In this document: positions 24,836 through 36,138 of the stretch, in pieces | Position numbering within the stretch: position 1 is the first letter of the stretch | Layout of the letters: each line of letters starts with the position of its first letter | Assembly (NCBI GenBank): GCA_013397865.1 | Contig: VZTI01003259.1 | Span: forward strand, 361,858 to 425,857 | Reading direction: 5' to 3' | DNA: 64,000 nt | DNA from: Struthidea cinerea | Taxonomy: Eukaryota > Chordata > Aves > Passeriformes > Corcoracidae | Program-made: the position numbers and the translations under genes | The notes under the pieces: generated by a model | What the model was told of the DNA's origin: nothing | Databases searched by the model: none | Seen by the model: the letters and a program-made list of their open reading frames with translations, nothing else

Positions 24836-25136
24836 AAATTTTATAAAAAATATAATATTTTTATTGTAAGTTTTATAATAACTTATTATTTTGGTTTTGT
24901 ATCATTTATATAAAAAAAAATCTGTTCTTCTGGTGACCGTAACAGTGGCTTCACCACAATGATCATAATGTAAACAATTATATANAAATTTTTATAAAAA
25001 ATATAATATTTTTATTTTAAGTTTTATAATAACTTATTATTTTTGTTTTGTATCATTTATATAAAAAAAAAATCTGTTCTTCTGGTGACCATAACAGTGG
25101 CTTCACCACAATGATCATAATGTAAACAATTATATA
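24836..25136. repeat. Near-identical 150-bp tandem duplication joined by one N
   Basis: Copy 1 (24836-24984) and copy 2 (24986-25136) are the same 150-bp AT-rich segment in direct orientation. They differ only at a handful of positions: TTATTGTAAG versus TTATTTTAAG, TTTTGGTTTTG versus TTTTTGTTTTG, GGTGACCGT versus GGTGACCAT, and one-base changes in T and A runs. A single ambiguous base N at 24985 sits exactly at the junction. The pattern suggests two haplotypes or contig ends placed head to tail, rather than a true biological duplication, although a recent real duplication cannot be excluded. Confidence 0.9.
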
Positions 25137-25619
25137 ATTCCCTTCATGGCAATCAAGAAAAATGCGAGAGAAGGAAAGGAAGACTTTCAAAAATATCTCC
25201 CCTAGGGGTTTGCTAGACAACTTGCATGAATTTTTGCACTTTATTGCTTTGTAAAAAAAAAGAAAAATAAGCAGGTGGAGTAAATTTCAGCTACTAAATC
25301 AAAGCAAATGTCCCACAGCAGGTGGTCGACTTTTGAAAGCATTGAGATCTGGAAGAAGAACAAAAGCTTCCATTTTCTATTTAAAAGGTCCCTTGGATTA
25401 GACATCTAGATGAGAAATGTGGAAAGCCAAAGGAGCTCTCTCTAATGAAAATGAGAACTCGCATATTAATACCACTTCTGAAATGTGTCTTAGAGAGTAA
25501 CCTTTTCCAGCAGTCCTGATTGCACTGGGCTTTGGTAAAGGTACAAAAAACACCCAAAAATTATTTCTGTAAAATATTAGACATCAATATCAACATAATG
25601 AAGACAAAGAAATTCACTA
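25137..25619. other. Unique AT-rich DNA, no gene seen
   Basis: AT-rich spacer between the tandem duplication and a CR1 copy, with an A-rich run near 25252-25268. No gene or RNA recognised. Confidence 0.6.
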
Positions 25620-26027
25620 ATCACAGAATCCCAGAATGGGTCAGGATGGAAGGGACCACAGTGGGGCATCTGCTCAGGCAGGGCCATCCCAGAGCACAGG
25701 GCACAGGATTGTGTCCACATGGTCTGGAATATCCCCAGGGAGGAGACTCCACAGCCCCTCTGGTCTCTGTTCAGGGCTGGGCACTGCCCAGGGCAGAAGC
25801 TCTGCCTCCTGTGCAGGGGGAACTCCTGGGCTCAGTCCCTGCCCATTGCTCTGGTGCCACTGCTGGGCCCCCGGAGCAGCGCCTGGGCCCTGCCCGGAGC
25901 CCTCCCTGCAGCCAGGGACAGCCAGGGCTGAGGGCCCCTCTCAGCTGGGGCTCCTCTCGAGGCTGAGCAGCCCCATCTCCCTCAGCCTGTCCTGGGCACG
26001 GAGATGCTCCAGGCCCTTCAGCATCCG
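25620..26027 (-). mobile_element. CR1 LINE 3' fragment, GC-rich antisense copy
   Basis: Antisense CR1. From its natural 3' end it reads AATCACAGAATCCCAGAATG, GGGTCAGGATGGAAGGGACC, ACAGTGGGGCATCTGCTCAG, CAGAGCACAGGGCACAGGAT, GGAATATCCCCAGGGAGGAG, ACTCCACAGCCCCTCTGG, then a GC-rich middle, CCCCTCTCAGCTGGGGCTCC, AGGCTGAGCAGCCCCATCTC, CCTCAGCCTGTCCTGGGCAC and GAGATGCTCCAGGCCCTTCA. It is about 400 bp and distinctly GC-rich compared with its neighbours. It belongs to another CR1 subfamily than the 3064/53231 type. Overlapping long open frames on both strands here (up to about 149 codons) come from this GC-rich composition and are not genes. Confidence 0.93.
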
Positions 26028-26400
26028 AGAGAGAATTGTGTGCCAATGACAGGTCAGCCCATCTCATCGGAAGATAAATATCTGCTGTGGGAGATGAGTC
26101 ACCTCTGGAGATGCTACTCCCTTTCTCCTGCTGCAAAGGAGCCTGGATGGCTGCCCAACATCTGGAGTGCAACACGAGGTGTGACAGTCCCCTGCAGAGA
26201 GGGACACACAGAGGGGCCAAGCAAGAGGCAGCTTAAACCAACAGGAGCCTCCAGAGCAAGCAGCAAATCCCAGCTAAGATGGAATTCCACAGTGTGGGCC
26301 ACAGCTCCCTGGGCAAGCTCCATAATAACAACAGCCACTGACCAGACAACACCTACCAGCTCTCCCTGGCTTTTCCACCAACTAAAGTACAAAATGCTTT
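26028..26400. other. GC-rich tail after CR1, unassigned
   Basis: Directly beyond the 5' limit of the antisense CR1, about 370 bp stay GC-rich (for example AGGAGCCTGGATGGCTGCCC and GAGAGGGACACACAGAGGGG) before the sequence returns to AT-rich at about 26400. It does not match the CR1 parts I know. It may be the 5' continuation of the same insertion, a retroviral LTR remnant, or unrelated unique DNA. Open frames on both strands (26004-26405 plus, 26114-26437 minus) are unrecognised. Confidence 0.35.
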
Positions 26401-27156
26401 GCTGACAAAAAGCCTTGAGAATACTGAAGTACCTCACTTATGACTTGTCTTTCCCTCTTCTCCACTGAGGTCTATCAATTTTAAACAGTTTTTAAGGACT
26501 TAAGACATTTTGAGAGCTGCTTTCTCAGTTTTTCTTAAAAATAAAAAAAATATTTAGAAGAGTCGCAACAGCAGATTGTGTGACTTCTGGACACAATTGC
26601 ATGGCTAGAATTCATCTGCAGTTAGGGGAGAACTATTTGCATTTATGTTCTCTCCCATTCCAGATTGATTCTGCGCCTATGTTTTGTTTTCCTAGTCTTT
26701 AAATTTACGTCACTGAAAAATCATACAATACTACTAATTATTGTGCAGAAAAAAATACACTTTCACTTTAGGTGTCTATATTTCTTCACTGAAGGCTGCC
26801 CTTACTATTGATGAATGCTTGGCACGTGAAACAGTTATGCAATGGCACATATATCTTCTTGCTTTTAATGTTATTCCAGGGAAGCTCCATGCGTTGAAAA
26901 ACATACAGAGTTTGAAATATGTTATGCTCATCATTAGGATTAAATCCCAGGAGTGGAAAGATTACATTTTCTGCATGTCAAGCTATGGTCACTGGCAATA
27001 ATTGATTCATTTATTTGCAGAAAGCAAATAACTGGAAAAAATCAGTTAGGACGCAAAAGTACCTGGAAGACAAACCTGCAAAACAAAGGTGTAATACTCA
27101 TTTTCCTGGCTGTTGTTTCAATATATTTGAGGCTGCACATCAGGGGAGTGCCCGCC

Positions 27157-27178
27157 TTTTTTGTTTTGTTTTGTTTTT
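27157..27178. repeat. (TTTTG)n microsatellite
   Basis: About four TTTTG units followed by further T-rich sequence to about 27210. Low complexity. Confidence 0.8.
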
Positions 27179-28476
27179 CAATTTTTTTATAAAGATTGAT
27201 TTTTTTTTTGTGGTAGAGATGAAATCTTAGATAGAGTTGTGGGTTTCTAGACTTCTGCAGGTGTATACTGGAAATTCAATATGCCTTTGTACTCAGGGAT
27301 GAAAAAGATTTGGCAGCTTAGGGAAGCATAAAACATAGTTTAAAATCCTGGTTGACTGGAACAGGCTGAAGCAGTTATTCCTGTTCACCCTTGTTTAGCT
27401 TTCTTCAGCTGTTCACAGCTCAAGGAAGCATAATTAATTAACCCTATTGCTTGGAGTAATGAGTTGTCAGTCTCTGCTATTTGTTCAGTTCTTGTTTGGT
27501 GTTAACATCATCCAAATTCTTACAGGCTGCCCAGGAAAGTGGTGGAGTTACTGTGTATCACAATTTTTATCTCATTTATTAAATACTCCTCTGACCAGGA
27601 CATATTTGAAGCACACTACATGGAAACAACCAGAAAGGAATAGTACTTTTATAAAAATATGCACTGTTTTCCATTGTCCTTGGTTTTTTGGTTTTTTTAT
27701 TTTTTTTTTTTGGATAGTTGTGCCAGGTCTAAGCTGTGTGCTCAGACATCTTCCACTCACAGGTATATAGGAAACATATAATGCCATATATGTGTAATAT
27801 GTGGTTCTTATTGTGCTCTCAGTACCCACTGCTATCCTTTCAAGCAATTCCCTGAAGGAATCACATTCCCTGCAAGTGTTTAAATGTTGTTAGGAGTAAT
27901 TTATTTAAACCAGGGGCAGGCTGTGGTTTCTGTTTCGCTTGTGAACAGTTTGAAGTGTGGCTCTCCCCGCAGGACTGTGTGACTGGAACATCCATCCAAA
28001 ACTGTGCTGGTGCACGAGGCACTTGTGGGAAGCAGTCTGGATTCCTGGCTGTGGAAGGCAGTGGGATCAGCAGGCGTGGCCGAAGGGGACAGTGACAAAT
28101 GGTGCATCACCAGCAGTGACAAAACTTGTAGGGTTTCCTGCAGAGAGCCCCACTGACAGCAATTTATCCTCAGTTCTTTAAAGTTCTTTAAATATCTGTT
28201 TGTTATAGATCCTCCCCCTGTTTGCAGAGCCCTTCTGGGTTCTTGTCTTGTAGGGGTTTCATTTTTTAAGTCTCACATTATGATAAAAATCAGAATTATC
28301 TGAGTCAGAAAATGTTTCACCAGAATTGCTGAGAAGTTGGAGTTACTGAAAATTGTGTGACCAGGCCTTGTGATCAGTGCTCAGCAGTGTTAAGCAACAC
28401 ACAGCTGTTAGTTCAAGGAGATGATGTTCCAATCACTATTTGGGATATAATCATCTATACCACATTATAATTAGCT

Positions 28477-28509
28477 TAAAAAACAAAACAAAACAAAACC
28501 AAACAAACT
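28477..28509. repeat. (AAAAC)n microsatellite
   Basis: AAAAC repeated about four times, then degenerate AAAC units. Low-complexity DNA of the same class, in complement, as the TTTTG tract at 27157. Confidence 0.85.
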
Positions 28510-31427
28510 ACCAAAAAAACTGACCACGTTTAGAGTGTGGGAACTACTTTTAGCATTAAATTTACTATGATTTGAATTAATAGCATTGGCTTCTCTGCCT
28601 TTTTGGAAGCAGTTCCTGTACAAAAGAAATCTCTTTTGCTTGTCAGGGAGAAAATGTTGAGAAAATATTGTGACAACTGGAAATACAATTGCTTTCATTT
28701 TGTACCATTCTACGGATTTTTTTCCAGTGCTGGATAGACTTGGCTGTGATAGGGACTGCAGAGGGAATGACAACTTTGTTTCCATAATGCTGGAAGGAGT
28801 CAGATGTTCAAAGTTCATTAAAATCTTTTCCTATCTTTGGAGCTTCACTGATTTGCAGTGTGCAGTAGGATTTTCTTCTTAGGCTCTGGAGAACTCTTTT
28901 TCTTTCTGTTTTGCTTTATATTGCTGAATATGTTCTCACATTGCAACCAGGTGTCTTTGGGGTGAAAGCTGTTGTGTCAGAATAGTCTGGATCGGGCTGG
29001 GAAGGACAAACTTCAAGCAGTTAACCCTGGAGCATAACTTGGAGAACTTGTTCTTGTTCCTGCCTGTCATGGCTCAGCTGTACAGTTTGCTAGATCACAA
29101 GAAAAGAGGAAAGTAAGGTAGGGAGAAGGTGGCTCATTTTTGACTGAGAGCAGTTAAATTCACAACTTGGCAGTGGCCAGCTTATCCCATTTTTAATAGG
29201 AATGGCACAGAGAGCCTGAGTGACACTTAAATGTCCTTGAAACACTGTCTGACATTGTCCTTGTGCTAAATGCTTGCACAAAAGCTGTAGTGATATTCAG
29301 GGATCATTGTGAGTCACCAAACCCAGGGAGTCTCCATCCTGGCTTTTGAATGTGTCCTTGGTGCTGTTCCTGGAGGAACAGGAGGACAGAGGTGGGAGGG
29401 AAAGTGCAGCTCCCAGGTCTTTCTGGACTGAAGAAAGCAGTGCTACTGCTGGCAGCCCGGCAGCAGGAGGAGATTTGGAAACTGTGCTAGTTTGTTCCGC
29501 TCATTATACCCAGTTCTTTCCAGTCAGCTGCTTATCCATTAGCTTAGGAAGTACAAGAATCACCTAGAGCTATCCCAGCTTTTTAGCGAACATTTACAAC
29601 ATGCATCTCCCTCTTGCTCTAGTGGCTCTCCTTCCATTTGTCATCTTTCTCATTTAAGGGGGGATTATTTGCCAGCCACTGTGCCAGAGAGAGTGTTCTA
29701 GGCAGGGAGGAGTAGCTGCACTGCCCACAAAGTCCCAGACCTCTCCAAGGAATAAGTGTGTTAAAAGTAATGATGTACAATAAACTGGAGGTGCAGTAAA
29801 AACCTCGTGCAGATGTTATTGCATAGAAGCAAAATGTGTAACATAAAAAATGTAAAAAACCCTAAATAGCTACCGGAACTTCACAGGTCTTAAATATTTT
29901 TCTGCAGACACCACTACGGTGCAGTGACACTTTATGCATCACCTTGATTTCATTGCTTGGCAAATAAACCAGACCTTTCAGAGAGCTCCTGTGCCATACC
30001 ATGAAGTCCTTTTTCTCTGAATTCCTTTTTCTCATCATTCATTTAACTTGAATGGAAGAAGGAAAACTCTTCAGCTCCCTGAGGTGACAGTCTCACGCCT
30101 TTACTCCAGAAAGCACCTACATATATTCCCAAGTCTGCCTTTATTTCTTTAATAAATGAGACATGCATAAGTTTAAGCAGATACTTTGTACTGGGCTTAT
30201 GAACTAATGATTGATATTTTTGACTAATATTCAGGATGTGGTGAAGGGCTGTTGTGACTTGAGGCCCAGCAAAATGTGAAGGAAACCAGGATGCACAGAA
30301 AGGCCTGAATCTGTTGGAAATAACTTTGTCCTTGAATAACTTGCCAAAGGAGAGGAGAGGATGTGGGAAGTGGCTGGTACTTTTGGACAGCCTCACCTTT
30401 CAATGTGTTGTGCTTACAATTCAGAGCTGCCATAATTTATCAGTGCTGTCTTGTTTTATTAAACGTGGAGAATCTGCAATCCCCTTTGCTCAGTCTGTGC
30501 TAACCCTGTAGTCATCCTCCCATATATTTGGAGAATAAAAATCCCTGCAGCTGGAACATGTAGTATTGGCTGTGGGTTTTGGTCCAACAAAGGCTGGAGG
30601 AACACAGAGTTCAAATGAATACATGTTTTGTTAAATTTCTGGCAGCTTTGCATGAACAGAGTAGAAGGAGTGACAGGCTGTGGAAGTCAGCGTAACAAAA
30701 TGTGTGTTTCTAGTGATGTACGGTGGTTGTGAAAGTGGGTAACAGTGTCCTAGAGAGAGAGCAAAGGCTGTGTTTGGGATGCTTCCTTTCTCTTTGTTGG
30801 TTGATATTCTGCTACCCCTGGTGTGTGTTTTAGTTGACAGCAGGATACTGCTGTACCAGTTTAGGAGTACACTTTATCAGTGAAATTATGATATTTAGCA
30901 ATAGAAATGCTGTCAATATCCTACAAACAAACATTTCCTGATACTAATATCTTTTTCTGTGATTTCCTATTGACAAAGCAGGCGGTTAACAAAGTATTAA
31001 AAAGGGAAGCGTGACCCTTCTGTCAACGTAACAGGAAAAGCCTCATCAGTGATTCTAAACTCCTCTAATTTAAAACATTATCATGATCTGATAGTGTTTC
31101 CATCCTGCGACACTCAACAGTTAAATTTTATACTTCAGCACCGTATTTTCCTCCACTAGCACATAATTTACCAGTCATATATTTCATGATGATGTGAGCA
31201 TGTATCTTACCAGCAAAGGTTCTGGCAAAAAAATAGCATCATTTTTTTTCATAAGCAGGAGGAAAAACATTTTAAAAATAGCTTTAGATAAACCAAACAG
31301 ACAGTAGAAGTTTTGACCGTTTACAGGGAAGAAATATGCAGTAGAGAAAAATGTCTTTTGCTAAGTATGTCCTTTGTGAATACCAAGCCATAAAATGATA
31401 TTAGTTTATAGACAGTAGTAGATGGTG

Positions 31428-31572
31428 ATTTTAAGTTGGAAGGGACTGTAAAGATCATCCAGTGCTACCCCTGCCATGGGCAGGGACACCTTCCACTGTC
31501 CCAGGTTGCTCCAGCTTGGCCTTGGACACATACAGGGATGGGGGATCCTCAGTTTTTCTGGACAATTGGTTT
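31428..31572 (-). mobile_element. CR1 LINE 3' fragment lacking its extreme tail
   Basis: Antisense CR1: TTTTAAGTTGGAAGGGACTG, AAAGATCATCCAGTGCTACC, CCTGCCATGGGCAGGGACAC, CTTCCACTGTCCCAGGTTGC, GCTTGGCCTTGGACACATAC, AGGGATGGGGGATCCTCAG, then a diverged TTTTTCTGGACAATTGG continuation corresponding to the family's GCTTCTCTGGGCAACC. The terminal ATTCTATG-type repeat is missing or eroded. Old 5'-truncated copy, non-coding. Confidence 0.92.
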
Positions 31573-32222
31573 TCTGTCACCGTCTCACATGACTAAAGTT
31601 GTACATCTTGGTGTCCTTGTGGATCAATTCCCATTTATAAAAGAGGGGCAATCTACTGCTTTTCCTATCCTCTGTCACTACACCAGGCTGAACCTTCTCT
31701 GCATAATACCCAGAAAAACTCTGCAGTCTGATTTGGGGCCTCTTAAGTTTTTCTAAAAATAGAGCTAATAATTAAAATTGCTGATAACAAAATTGCTGAT
31801 GTTCACTCTGACTTTTTCAGGGTTAATATTGTGTTAGTCATTTTCATCTCCGACTATTTGTCACTGCTTTAAAGCAATACTTTTTGTTTGCTGCAACATT
31901 ATTCTGAAATGCGGAGAGTTTCAGGTTTCAATCCCATGAACGCTCCTTGGAGGCTACAAAGCACATATTGGTCCTTATTTTCTGATTTGCTGCCAAAGTG
32001 TAATCATCTGTTGTTTTTCAGTGTGCTGGTGGCAGTTTAGAGTAAAAAAGGAGAATTTGATACCCCCGAGAACAAATTCACTGCAAGGAATTCACCTACT
32101 GCCCAAAAAAAGCTGTAAATGTATCTTATATCCAGAAGTTTTCTATCATCTTAAGGGACAGACTGTGATTTGCCTTAATCAACAAAACCTAATAATCAAC
32201 AAAACCTAAACCACTGACTGCA
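31573..32222. other. Unique DNA with two small direct repeats
   Basis: AAAATTGCTGAT occurs twice, 15 bp apart, at 31774-31800. A 17-bp unit AATCAACAAAACCTAAT is tandemly repeated at 32177-32208 (second copy 15 bp long). Both are small slippage-type duplications. No gene recognised. Confidence 0.6.
32177..32208. repeat. 17-bp tandem duplication (1.9 copies)
   Basis: AATCAACAAAACCTAAT at 32177-32193 is followed directly by AATCAACAAAACCTA at 32194-32208 without a mismatch. Perfect identity suggests a recent duplication, or collapse or expansion of a short repeat. Confidence 0.85.
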
Positions 32223-32495
32223 ATGTTTTCCTTCCACTGGGGACTCCTGAGGGTGATCTACTGGAAAAGAAGGTCACACATTCCCACTGGACGGAACGAG
32301 GTAAATGTGACGCTCACAAGTGAAGTATGGCAGGAATTTCACAACATGGCTGTGAGAATGCTTAAAACTGCCCTGTTCATGTGGCTTTCTGGTGAAAACA
32401 CCCAGCAAATTCAGGACATCTTTGCTGCATTGGAATCACAGTTGTTTACAGTTCGAGAGTACCTCTTGGGTTCTTTCAGTGCAAAGCAAAATTAA
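32223..32495 (+). other. Candidate 90-codon ORF, unrecognised
   Basis: ATG at 32223, stop TAA at 32493-32495. The second half (NVTLTSEVWQEFHNMAVRML followed by KTALFMWLSGENTQQIQDIF) reads more like a folded helical protein than most random frames here: balanced charges, few Cys or Ser runs, and a few retained CpGs. I do not recognise a family and see no clear splice acceptor, promoter or poly(A) signal. An ORF of this length is common by chance in 64 kb. It could be a decayed gene or transposon fragment. Low confidence. Confidence 0.12.
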
Positions 32496-32742
32496 ATTTT
32501 AGAAGAAATGTGATTCAGGAGGTTTTCTGTTAACTCTGTCTCATGTGCTTTTTCATTTCCTCCTCGTTTCTTTCCCGTCACTGTCACCAGATGTTTGTGT
32601 GAAGCATTATGTTTCCAACTCTGGGTGATTAAAACTAGAATTTAGGTCTCAACTAGAAAAACCAAACGGTTTAAGTGCTTTCTATAGTCCATAAGTCAAA
32701 TAGAAAACTGTAACTATATATACATTGGAAGTAAGAAAATTT

Positions 32743-33030
32743 TTAACAATGTATTCCAGAGTAGATCATGTGAAAGATCCATGTTGGTTTCAATGCCTTT
32801 CTGTCTTTTAAGTCATTGAAAAAAGCATCAATGAAAGGGATAAACTCTGCTCGCTTGCACTTCCCTTGAATGTCCTCTAACAATGTCCGGCCTTCTTCAA
32901 GAGCTTTTATACGAGAAAAACTGAAGCATTTTGGCACGGAGTGTGCTGTGAACATGAACACCCCCAAATAAATGCTTTTTTCCAAATTTTGTGCTTTATG
33001 AAGCAGTAGGATGGACAGTTGCTCATGCAT
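32743..33030 (-). other. Candidate 95-codon ORF, unrecognised
   Basis: Minus-strand frame from ATG at 33030-33028 to TAA at 32745-32743. Its middle, ALEEGRTLLEDIQGKCKRAE then FIPFIDAFFNDLKDRKALKP, looks protein-like: amphipathic, charge-balanced, low in Ser/Cys, and spanning four CpGs in CpG-poor surroundings. A weak acceptor-like word, TTCATTCATGCAG, lies 4 bases before the ATG, so it could be a terminal exon whose start is not this ATG. I see no AATAAA on the minus strand within about 250 bp after the stop. I recognise no family. It could be an orphan exon, a pseudogene or an old mobile-element fragment. Chance is not excluded. Confidence 0.18.
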
Positions 33031-33984
33031 CTTGCTGCATGAATGAATATTTTACAAGTTCATGTTATTGTTGCATTTAAAAAAAGTAGTACCACTCAAT
33101 AAGCAATTTATCATCATAGTTCAATGCACTGATTTATCTGTACACAGCATCTGAGAAAACACACTTAAAACACTTGGAACTGATGAAGGAAGACATCTGG
33201 AACCCCTTGTGGCTGCATTATATTCTACATTGTTTCCATCTTATTTTCCTGATGTGCGAGCCCTTGACAGATGAAGTTTGGAGAGTGATTCTCCTTGGCT
33301 GGAAAAGAGAAAAAAGGGGGGGAAAAAAAAAAAAAGCCTGCACACTATCAGCAATTATTTAAATTGAAATTACAGCCTGTACTCCCAAACTCAGTGCCAC
33401 TTGGCAGCTGCAAGTTCATGAGGTGCAGTAATTAATGACTTAGTACTCTTTGGGTAGGCCATGGAAATCAAAAACTGTGTGCTTGTCCTTTGCCTGTTCC
33501 ATGTGGAATAAGATGTTGGATTTCACTTGCATGTGAAGAAAGAAGAGCTGTTCACCTGGTTATTTATCAAGCTTTGTTCTTTTTAAACCAGGGTTCTGGT
33601 CCTATAAGGAGAGGGAATGTTCAGTCTTTGTACCACTGCTTGGCTGTGTGCAGAGCTCAGCTACAAAGTCCTGCTGTCCATGGAATGCTGGAGCCCTGCG
33701 TTTGTTTAAAATCTGGCCTTGTGTTCGGGGATGTTTATGCGGAAATCAGACATAGAAGATGACACCATTCCTGTCCCAAAGAGCTCCCTAAAATCAAAAG
33801 CAAAACTGTGTAAAATAAAACCAGTGGTTGTTTCTGGCTCTAAATTTTGACCAGAGCAGGTCTAGTAGTTATAAAACATTATCCTTTATATAGTGTAATA
33901 CAATCTGTGCTAGACTGTTCTCTATCAGTGGTGTCAACTAGGACTAGAAAAACTTTTTTTTTTTACTAAAATATTCAACAGATT

Positions 33985-34040
33985 TATGTGTGTATGTATA
34001 CACAGGATTTTTTTCCTGTATGTGTATGTGCATATGTATT
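33985..34040. repeat. Degenerate TG/TA-rich low-complexity tract
   Basis: TGTGTGTATGTATACACA, then TGTATGTGTATGTGCATATG: imperfect alternating purine-pyrimidine DNA. It may be a decayed (TG)n microsatellite. Confidence 0.65.
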
Positions 34041-35059
34041 TACAGAGAGAGATGTATCAAATTAGGCACGTATGGACACACCCACACATGCACCGGGCAC
34101 TTCAGGAACTCAGATATTACTAAGTCAATAAATTACCATTGCAGCTGGTAAAGGTTTAGCATTTTCCCACTTGAGTGCTGAAATAAGTAGGTCATATGTT
34201 CACTGGACTAATCTGGGCTGTATTGTCACCACCCAGCTGGGAGTCCCCTAAATCTTTGGAGCTCTTCATCAGAAATTGTGTGTAAGGCTTTTCATCTGCT
34301 CTTTGAATTAATGGGTGCTGAGGGACTGGAGCTTTTTGCACTTGCCCAGATTACCTCAGGTGCTTTTGGAAGCAAGTCTGCTTGGAAAAAAATATCAGGT
34401 CAGGTTAAAGACAGAAGTGAGTGAAACATGAAAACTCTCTGCATTTTGCATTTAAAAATGTCTCAGTGAACCTTGGAAATTACAGATTTACTTCCCCCAT
34501 GACCCCAAATCTTCATTAATCTGACTCTACAACTGATAGTGGTATAGTGGTACTAGGCAGCATCATGCTGTTGCTTTCACACTGCATTTGGGCACTCCCC
34601 TTGAGCCTTTTCTTCCCTGATGCACTCTGATTTTGGGATGCTGATCATGCATAATTTTGAAATTCAAAGTGACAGAATAGGAGAGAGACATCCTTGTTCC
34701 TTTGGATCAGCTCCCATGCTTGTAACCTGTCACTAGAACACGTCTTTGTCCAAAAACCAGATGTGAAGCGTTTAGAAGATTCACAGTTTATTTCTATTCT
34801 AAAATGGAAAGAAATAAACCCCCTTTCAATATTTCAGTAGTAAAGAGGAAAGGGAAGGTACAGTCAGTGGAGAGAGAGAAGCTTCTCCAAAAGTGGAGGT
34901 AATACAGGATTATATCTTAAAGGACACAAAAATCTGGCTTTGTCCAGTGACAATAAAAGGAGTTTAGAGACAAGATATTTTTTAAACACTTTAGCCACTT
35001 TAAAACTCTCTCTCCTCTTGGAGAGATGATGGGGGATGTTATTAAACTCATGTTTTTAC

Positions 35060-35086
35060 AGTACATATGATATTATAATATGTACT
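35060..35086. repeat. AT-rich inverted repeat (9-bp arms)
   Basis: AGTACATAT (35060-35068) and ATATGTACT (35078-35086) are exact reverse complements around a 9-nt AT-rich loop. Such palindromes are common by chance in AT-rich DNA. Confidence 0.6.
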
Positions 35087-36138
35087 GGATAATATACTCA
35101 TATTATTATAGACATTATCTATAGGTTGCATACATTTTAAAGGCAATGGACAGTGCATGGACGTAAGTAGAAAGGGGACACAACCTTGAGTGTGCAAAGC
35201 ACCAAGCTTGAGGGGAAAAGATGAAATTCTCCGTTAAAACTCTTAGAAACCAATGTGGTTTGCAGGTTTTGCTCACTGAGCTTTGGATGTGAAATGAGCA
35301 AAAATTGTAGCCAGAGAAACCCTGCTCCCTTCAAATACTGAGGTGAGGACATGCTTACCCCAACTAAGAAAATCCTTGGAAAAAGAGAGAAACGAATGAA
35401 TGGGGGAAAAAGGCCTGTGCTCCTGCAGAATATTTGGCTATTGAGAGGAACAGGTACAGTAAAATACCTCTTAGAGAGCCCAAAATGGAGCATTGCTTGC
35501 TGAAACTTGCAGCCTCTGAGGCTGGAGCTCCTTTTTCTGGATGACAGGGAGCCTGCACAAGCAAGACACGTTCCCCAAGGGACTGGCAAGGTGCCAAGGA
35601 GCCACAGTTTGGGTGGGATTTTGCTGACTGTGGTGAAGAGATGAGATTGGGAAGGAGGGTGGGCTCACACGCATTTCTGTGCGTCAGAAAGACACGCTCC
35701 GTGGAGTGGGGAGCCAGGAAATGTTGGGTTTAGTGAACCACTGCATCTGAGCAGAGTTTGTTGACTTTTTAATCCACTCAAACTGAGATTTTGTTTGGTG
35801 TTTTGTAAACTGGGACAGCAAAGCACCACGTTCTACTCAGCGTGCAAAGTGTTGTCCTGTTCACTGTTGTGCTACTTGTGATAGAAAGAAAGCAGAGACT
35901 GAGGTGGCTTTTCCAGGTCATTACCTACGTACCTATTTACTAAATATTTAATTTATTAATTGATAAAATGGATGAGTAGTAATGTGCTTCCAATATGCAT
36001 TGGAATTGTACAAATACATTGACATTTTCCCAAATACATGCCAGTGCTGCAAAAATTGTCATTGGGAATTGCCTCCCAGTTGCTTCAGGAATCTCCCACA
36101 TTAAAATCAAAATTGTAATTTGAATCAGGATATAATTC

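Larger units (their letters stand above)
26401..31427. other. Unique DNA, no gene seen
   Basis: Contains TTTTG and AAAAC microsatellites (27157-27178, 28477-28509) and T-rich runs around 27180-27212 and 27690-27712. A faint CR1-like phrase near 28976-29010 is too weak to annotate. Short ORFs match nothing. No RNA gene recognised. Confidence 0.5.
33031..36138. other. Unique AT-rich DNA, no gene seen
   Basis: Contains an A/G-rich run at 33309-33335, a TG/TA-rich stretch at about 33985-34040, and a small palindrome at 35060-35086. The longest open frame (minus strand, about 35137-35589) begins at a TTG codon and has no familiar content, so it is not called a gene. Confidence 0.5.

Noticed and set aside
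25520..26220. Several long overlapping frames on both strands
   Set aside because: Caused by the GC-rich CR1 copy at 25620-26027 having few stop codons in any frame.
28976..29010. Faint CR1-like phrase (AGAATAGTCTGGATCGGGCT)
   Set aside because: Only about 30 bases resemble the CR1 3' end, with several mismatches. Too weak to call.
35137..35589. 150-codon minus-strand open frame
   Set aside because: Starts at TTG, is Ser/Leu/Phe-rich without motifs, and has no splice or transposon context. Likely chance.
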